From assembly GCA_017412325.1 (NCBI GenBank), contig JAFPYE010000154.1:1-13167 (forward strand): DNA of 13,167 bases. The letters run 5' to 3'. This DNA comes from Kiritimatiellia bacterium (GTDB taxonomy: Bacteria; Verrucomicrobiota; Kiritimatiellia; RFP12; UBA1067). Under the pieces are notes generated by a model. The model worked only from the letters and a program-made list of their open reading frames with translations, did no database searches and was not told the DNA's origin. The position numbers were made by a program, and so were the translations under genes. Positions 7,307 through 13,167 of this stretch are shown in pieces. Each line of letters opens with the position of its first letter. Positions within the stretch are counted from its first letter, which is position 1.

Positions 7307-7644
7307 TCCGCAGGCGGCGTGTCGAGCGGCAGGTCGGCGGGCAGCTGCTCCGCGAGCGGCGCCGGCGCCGGGGCCGCCGTCTCGCCCGCCACGACCGAGC
7401 CCGTGCCCGGCGTCGAGGTCAGCTTGGCGAGGACCAGCGTGTTCAGGAGGAAGATCGCGCCGAGGATCGCCGTCGCCTTGATGAGGACGTTGCCCGCGTC
7501 CGCGCCGAGCGACGCTTCCAGCGCGCCGCCGCCGAACGCGCCGCCGAGGCCGCCTTCTTTCGGCTTCTGCAGCATGACGATCAGCGCCAGCAGGAGGCAC
7601 GCGACCACTTCGACGACGTAGAGGAACCCAATCAGAATGCTCAT
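7303..7644 (-). CDS. secG: Preprotein translocase subunit SecG
   Basis: 113 aa. SecG is the small auxiliary subunit of the SecYEG channel in the inner membrane. Two transmembrane helices are visible, at about 3-25 and 52-74. The loop between them contains the family signature QKPKEGGLGGAFGGG (26-40). After the second helix comes a Pro/Ala-rich tail of about 35 residues with several acidic residues, which is common and variable in SecG. The start at 7644 has GAAAGG 11 nt upstream within a predicted leader of about 25 nt. It is the first gene of a five-gene unit and has its own promoter. Its 4-nt overlap with the SDR gene suggests coupled translation, although the two have no known functional link. 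Confidence 0.93.
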   Translation of the reverse strand: MSILIGFLYVVEVVACLLLALIVMLQKPKEGGLGGAFGGGALEASLGADAGNVLIKATAILGAIFLLNTLVLAKLTSTPGTGSVVAGETAAPAPAPLAEQLPADLPLDTPPAE

Positions 7645-7675
7645 GTTGTTTGTTGCCTTTCGTAAAAGTTGCGGT

Positions 7676-7684
7676 ATTATATCA
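7676..7684 (-). promoter_or_regulatory. Extended -10 promoter of the secG unit
   Basis: TGATATAAT at 7684-7676 within ATATGATATAAT. No good -35 is found 16-18 nt upstream, where the sequence is GC-rich. The predicted transcript start is near 7669, giving a leader of about 25 nt that contains the GAAAGG ribosome-binding site. It sits in the 63-nt gap after the gyrB stop and would drive secG through the GH67-like gene. Confidence 0.7.
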
Positions 7685-7707
7685 TATTCGGGGCGCGGTG
7701 CGCTACC

Positions 7708-9951
<2,244 letters not shown>

Positions 9952-9993
9952 TCAGGGGGCTCAAAACCGCTTCCGCCGCCACGTCGCCGCCGG

Positions 9994-10971
9994 TCAAATC
10001 GCGGCGGCGGCGACGGAGAGAAGCGCGGCCGCGGCGATGACCTTGACGACGCCGAGCCGGTTCCAAAAGACGAGCGCGGCGGCGGCCAGCGCGAGCACCG
10101 CGCCGAACGGGTCGAGCAGGCGGGCGAACGACGCGACCGCGAGCGTCATCATCACGATCGTGAAGACGCGGATGACCGCCATCAGCCCCTTCACCGCCGC
10201 GCGGTCGCGGAACCGGTCGAGGACGCTCAGCGCGAGCGACAGGATGACGAACCCCGGTACGATCAGGCACGCCGTCGAGACGAGCGCGCCGCCGAGGCCG
10301 AAGAGCCGGTAGCCGAAATACGTCGCCGCGTTGATGCCGATGGGACCGGGCGTCATCTGCGTCAGCGCCATCAGGTTGGCGAATTCCTCGGCGGGAATCT
10401 GCAGGTAGGCGGCGTCGGGCCCGACAAAGTCCTGCAAGTAGAGCGGCACCAGCACGTAGCCGCCGCCGAACGCGATGAGGCCGTATTTGAGAAAGAGAAG
10501 CGCGGCAAGCGGCGACGCGGCAAAACGGCCGCGCCCGCGCCGGACCAGCTCGCGCACGTCCCGGGCGAAGCGCACGCAGCTCTTGGCCAGCATCGCGAAG
10601 ATCACGCCCGTCAACGCCGCGCGCAGCCCGCCGAACGCCGCCACGAGAAAGCGGTTGTCGAGCGGGATCGCGTCATAGCCCATCGACACCGCCGTGAAGA
10701 CGAGGATGCTCGGCAGCGCCACGCCCGCCACCGCCACGAGCGACCCGGCGACGCCCGCGACGCGCCGCCCCACGTAGACCGCGCTGTGGGCCGCCAGGAT
10801 GCCCGGCACCATCTGGAAGAGCGCGATCTGGTCGAGGAGTTCGCCTTCCTTCAGCCACTTGCGCTTTTTCGAGAAGACCTCCTCCGCGACCGAAATGATC
10901 GCGTAGCCGCCGCCCACGACGAAGAGCGCGATGCGGAACATGTCGAAGAAAAGCGTCGCCAGTTTTTTCAT
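9994..10971 (-). CDS. Chromate transporter (ChrA) family protein, two halves fused
   Basis: 325 aa inner-membrane protein built of two homologous halves. The first half has FVVGGGYAIISVAEE (17-31), IALFQMVPGILAAHSAVYVG (49-68) and VALPSILV. The second repeats the pattern with IAFGGGYVLVPL (166-177), MALTQMTPGPIGINAATYFGY (201-221) and CLIVPGFVIL. The GGGY and PG(P) motifs identify the CHR family, whose studied members export chromate. Many gut and anaerobic members have no proven substrate, so chromate resistance should not be assumed. The first half has PGI where the second keeps PGP. Many genomes encode the halves as two separate genes of about 190 aa; here they are joined, and the linker at 135-155 is Arg-rich. 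The start at 10971 overlaps the exonuclease stop as ATGA, with no Shine-Dalgarno of its own, so coupling is likely. Last gene before the gyrB promoter. Confidence 0.88.
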   Translation of the reverse strand: MKKLATLFFDMFRIALFVVGGGYAIISVAEEVFSKKRKWLKEGELLDQIALFQMVPGILAAHSAVYVGRRVAGVAGSLVAVAGVALPSILVFTAVSMGYDAIPLDNRFLVAAFGGLRAALTGVIFAMLAKSCVRFARDVRELVRRGRGRFAASPLAALLFLKYGLIAFGGGYVLVPLYLQDFVGPDAAYLQIPAEEFANLMALTQMTPGPIGINAATYFGYRLFGLGGALVSTACLIVPGFVILSLALSVLDRFRDRAAVKGLMAVIRVFTIVMMTLAVASFARLLDPFGAVLALAAAALVFWNRLGVVKVIAAAALLSVAAAAI

Positions 10972-11438
10972 AGTGCCAGAATCAGGGCCAGGTTCGCACA
11001 CGCCACCGCGTCGTAGAGCCCGTCGTGCCACGTGCGCCCGTCCAGCTGCGGCACGCAGCCGAACATTTCGCACAGGTCGCCCAGCTTGTAGGACGGCAGT
11101 TTCGGATAGCGCGCCCGGGCGAGTTTCATCGTATCGACCCACGGGCCCCATTTCGTGAGCGGCGCGACGCGCGTCAGGATCGTCTTTTCGCAGGCGATGT
11201 TGTGCGCGACGAGCCGCGCGCCCAGGAGCTTCGGCGCCCACGTCTCGAAGGAACTGCCGAGCGTCCCGAGCGCGTCCGGCCCGTGCGCGCGCGGCGGCGC
11301 GCCCTCGACGTCGAAGAACCATTCGCCCGTCTCGACGAGGACGCCGTTTTCGACGCGCGCGAACCCGAGCTGCCACGGCTCGTTCACGCCGCCGCCCTCG
11401 TAGCCCGTCGTCTCGAAATCAATTGCCAGAAAGTTCAT
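10968..11438 (-). CDS. Small DEDDh 3'-5' exonuclease
   Basis: 156 aa, essentially just an RNase-T/DnaQ-type exonuclease domain. Motif I is FLAIDFETTG (Asp7, Glu9). Motif II is LVAHNIACEKTIL (77-89), with Glu84 at the position normally held by Asp. Motif III is WHDGLYDA (His138, Asp143, H-x4-D), which makes it the DEDDh type. PSYKLGDLCEMFG (115-127) matches the helix found in PolC/DnaQ-like exonucleases. No BRCT, helicase or polymerase domain is attached. Likely activity is trimming of DNA or RNA 3' ends, but the exact role (proofreading, repair or RNA decay) is unknown. The start at 11438 is fixed by the motif lying at once behind it. It is preceded by a very short predicted leader containing GGAAG. 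The stop overlaps the start of the ChrA-like gene. Confidence 0.88.
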   Translation of the reverse strand: MNFLAIDFETTGYEGGGVNEPWQLGFARVENGVLVETGEWFFDVEGAPPRAHGPDALGTLGSSFETWAPKLLGARLVAHNIACEKTILTRVAPLTKWGPWVDTMKLARARYPKLPSYKLGDLCEMFGCVPQLDGRTWHDGLYDAVACANLALILAL

Positions 11439-11451
11439 GTCTTCCCCATAC

Positions 11452-11460
11452 AGTATATCA
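11452..11460 (-). promoter_or_regulatory. Extended -10 promoter of the exonuclease-chrA pair
   Basis: TGATATACT at 11460-11452 within ATATGATATACT. No -35 is visible. The hexamer ends 13 nt before the ATG, so the transcript should begin near 11445, with a leader of only about 7 nt (GGAAGAC). Confidence 0.68.
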
Positions 11461-11468
11461 TATCTGCC

Positions 11469-11495
11469 GTCCGGCGCGGGCGGCGTCAGCCGGAC
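11469..11495. other. Inverted repeat spanning the radical SAM stop codon
   Basis: GTCCGGC at 11469-11475 and GCCGGAC at 11489-11495 form a perfect 7-bp stem with a 13-nt loop that contains the stop codon at 11486-11488. No T-run follows in the minus direction, so it is not a standard intrinsic terminator. It may protect or end the upstream mRNA, or may be chance in GC-rich sequence. Confidence 0.4.
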
Positions 11496-12583
11496 ATGTC
11501 CTCGAGAATCGAGAGGACGGGGAACGCCGGATTGTAGTGGCGCTGGAGGAACATCGCGTTGCGCTCGGCATAAAGCGTCTCGGCCAGCGAATCGGCCAGC
11601 GGCACGAGAAACCGCTCGTGCGCGCAGAAGAACGGCGGCACGGCATCGAGCGAGCCGGTCGTCGAGAAGTTGAGGCAGCCGCAGCGGTTGTTGCAGCGCC
11701 CGAGCAGCACGCAGCCCGCGCAGGACGGCTTCGCCCGTTCGTTGCGCTCGAAGATGCAGCCGCGCCGCGCCGCGTCGATCCCCTCGCCGACGCGCCCGAT
11801 CGCGAACTCTGGCCGCCCGACGAACTGCACGCACGGATAGTAGGTGCCGTCCGGCGCGACGGAAACCTGCCGCTTCCCGAGCTGGCACGACGCGCCGCGC
11901 CCAGGCCAGATGCGCGTGGCGATGCGCTTGTCGAACGCCGCGAAGTAGAACTTCTCCTCGCGCCGGTATGCGTCGAGATACCACGCGGCCAGCTGCCTGT
12001 AGGCGCGTTTCAGCCGACGCCACGCGGCGGCGTCCCAGTCGGCGGCGAAGTTCACGCTGGAAATCACGTACGCCGCGCCGCGCGCGCGGAGGAAGCGGAC
12101 GTTTTCGGCGAAGTCCGCCGCCGTGTCGGGGTTCACCGTCATCATCACCGGCGCGTAGGGCTGGGCCGCGAGCACGGCCTCCAGGCGCGGCAAAAGTGCC
12201 GCGGACGAGCCCTCGCCCGCCGCCGTCACGCGATGCCGGTCCTGCGTCGGCGGCGCGCCGTCGCAGCTGACGGCGACGTGCAGCCGCGCGGCGGCGGCGC
12301 GGGCGAGAAACGCGGGCGTGACGAGCGTGCCGTTCGTCGTGACCTTGTAGTGGAAGCGGTGCGGCGTGTGGCGTTCGCAGGCGGCGATCACGTCGAAGAT
12401 GAGGTCTTCCCGCAGCAGCGGCTCGCCGCCGAAGAAGATGACGCCGGGGTTCTCCGCGCCGCGCGTGCACTCGTCAATCGCCGCCAGCGCGGTCGCGAGC
12501 GTCATGTCCGCCGTGCCGGGCCGCGCGTAGCAGTAGCGGCACGCAAGATTGCAGCGGTCAGTGAGATGGAGCGTCAGGTGCAT
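11486..12583 (-). CDS. Radical SAM enzyme with SPASM domain (protein/peptide-modifying type)
   Basis: 365 aa, cytoplasmic and oxygen-sensitive by family. CNLACRYC (Cys11, 15, 18) is the CxxxCxxC motif that binds the [4Fe-4S] cluster for S-adenosylmethionine cleavage. FGGEPLL at 51-57 is the SAM-binding GGEP motif. The C-terminal third has a complete seven-cysteine SPASM pattern: Cys233, then Gly246-x4-Cys251, then Cys288-x2-Cys291-x5-Cys297-x3-Cys301, then Cys320. This predicts two auxiliary [4Fe-4S] clusters. Such enzymes include anaerobic sulfatase maturases and enzymes that crosslink or modify ribosomal peptides. No sulfatase is visible in the window, so the substrate is open. The tail after Cys320 (HERFLVPLADSL to the end) is helical. 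The start at 12583 overlaps the upstream gene by 26 nt without a clear Shine-Dalgarno, implying translational coupling to it. Confidence 0.9.
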   Translation of the reverse strand: MHLTLHLTDRCNLACRYCYARPGTADMTLATALAAIDECTRGAENPGVIFFGGEPLLREDLIFDVIAACERHTPHRFHYKVTTNGTLVTPAFLARAAAARLHVAVSCDGAPPTQDRHRVTAAGEGSSAALLPRLEAVLAAQPYAPVMMTVNPDTAADFAENVRFLRARGAAYVISSVNFAADWDAAAWRRLKRAYRQLAAWYLDAYRREEKFYFAAFDKRIATRIWPGRGASCQLGKRQVSVAPDGTYYPCVQFVGRPEFAIGRVGEGIDAARRGCIFERNERAKPSCAGCVLLGRCNNRCGCLNFSTTGSLDAVPPFFCAHERFLVPLADSLAETLYAERNAMFLQRHYNPAFPVLSILEDMSG

Positions 12584-13167
12584 GGGCGGACGGCAGCTTT
12601 CCCTTCTGGGCGAGATAGTCGAAGAAGGCGTCGATCTGCGCCTTCAGCTGCCCGCGCGCGATCTGCCGGCCGTAGGCCCGGCGTTCCTCCCATTCCGACT
12701 CGAAGTCGCCGGACGACGGCTTCCAGTCCTTCGGGATGTGCGCGACCGGTTCGTAGAAGACGCCGACGGACACGGGAGCGCCGCCCTTCCGCGCGGAAAT
12801 CGCCGCCACCGCGTCGCCTGCCGCCGCGCGAAAATCGTACACGTTGAACGAGGAGAAGTGCAGCCTCGCCTCGCGGTCGAATTTCTTCCAGCTCTCGATG
12901 TCGCCATAGGAGATGAATTCCACCATGATGTCGCCCGACGCCGTCCCGAAGTCGAGCATGACCGGACGCTTCCACTTGGGATCGGACGGGAGCGGCACGC
13001 CGTCGAGTTCCGGGCAGTCCCGGAGCTTGACGCCGCGCTTCAGGAATTCATTCTCGATGATCTCCAGCGCCTCCAGCTCGCCCAGCATCACGGGCGGATT
13101 GACGGCGACGCAGCCGAATCCGCCGCGCCCCTCGCCCGCCACGGCGACGGCGGCGAGTGGGCACACG
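12558..13167 (-). CDS. Protein of unknown function next to the radical SAM gene (5' end outside the window)
   Basis: At least 202 codons. The frame is open to the right edge; a GTG at 13166 could be a start but the gene may begin further out. I do not recognise a named family. The visible N-terminal part has PLAAVAVAGEGRGGFGCVAV followed by NPPVMLGELEALEIIENEF, a Gly-rich turn then a helix. The middle has FISYGDIESWKKFD and SSFNVYDFRAAAGDAVAAI. A strand with VGVFYEPVAHIP follows, and the end, QLKAQIDAFFDYLAQKGKLP, is an amphipathic helix. No transmembrane helix or nuclease motif is obvious in this part. Cysteines are few (visible Cys2, Cys18 and one near residue 51). Its 26-nt overlap with the radical SAM gene suggests joint expression, so it could be a partner or substrate-binding protein of that enzyme. 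This is inference from position only. Confidence 0.75.
   Translation of the reverse strand, partial: VCPLAAVAVAGEGRGGFGCVAVNPPVMLGELEALEIIENEFLKRGVKLRDCPELDGVPLPSDPKWKRPVMLDFGTASGDIMVEFISYGDIESWKKFDREARLHFSSFNVYDFRAAAGDAVAAISARKGGAPVSVGVFYEPVAHIPKDWKPSSGDFESEWEERRAYGRQIARGQLKAQIDAFFDYLAQKGKLPSAHAPDAPSH

Noticed and set aside
7307..7600. 98-residue N-terminal extension of the SDR epimerase
   Set aside because: It lies over secG in another frame; the Rossmann strand MKILVTGG is the natural N-terminus and shares an ATGA overlap.
9994..10971. Metal-resistance island suggested by ChrA
   Set aside because: No chrB, other metal genes or mobile elements are present, and CHR-family proteins are common outside chromate resistance.

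Overview
This is a gene-dense, strongly GC-rich stretch of bacterial chromosome. It has twelve protein genes, all on the minus strand, and no RNA genes, insertion sequences, CRISPR arrays or phage genes. No gap between genes exceeds about 90 bases. SecG, RmuC, GyrB, RbfA, TruB and RibF are ordinary bacterial chromosomal genes. A secreted glucuronidase-like glycosidase, a SPASM radical SAM enzyme (an oxygen-sensitive enzyme class) and a chromate-transporter-family protein suggest a GC-rich, probably anaerobic, polysaccharide-using Gram-negative. The style fits the Verrucomicrobiota/Kiritimatiellota (PVC group), but this is an impression from the protein families; no rRNA or marker phylogeny is available.

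In transcription order (right to left) I see five units. (1) The end of a protein of unknown function (12558-13167, running off the window), overlapping by 26 nt with a radical SAM/SPASM gene (11486-12583). (2) A short DEDDh exonuclease (10968-11438) joined by an ATGA overlap to a fused two-half ChrA-family transporter (9994-10971). (3) gyrB alone (7708-9903). (4) A five-gene unit: secG, a sugar-nucleotide epimerase/dehydratase-like SDR, an EF-hand-like multi-pass membrane protein with a cysteine-rich tail, rmuC, and a secreted GH67-like hydrolase (7644 down to 1520). (5) rbfA-truB-ribF (1473 down to the left edge), the tail of the widespread infB-rbfA-truB-ribF ribosome/RNA-maturation cluster, here without infB directly upstream.

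Units 2-5 each begin at the same short AT-rich island, TGATATA(A/C)T, an extended -10 promoter with little or no -35 element. I found it only in those four intergenic gaps. At rbfA it lies 7 nt before the start codon, which predicts a leaderless mRNA. None of the boundaries carries a clear U-tract terminator. Within units, genes are packed with 4-26 nt overlaps or short Shine-Dalgarno gaps, so translational coupling is likely.

The least explained parts are the radical SAM enzyme with its unknown partner, the cysteine-rich EF-hand-like membrane protein, and the GH67-like hydrolase whose catalytic-region residues differ from those I recall for classical alpha-glucuronidases.
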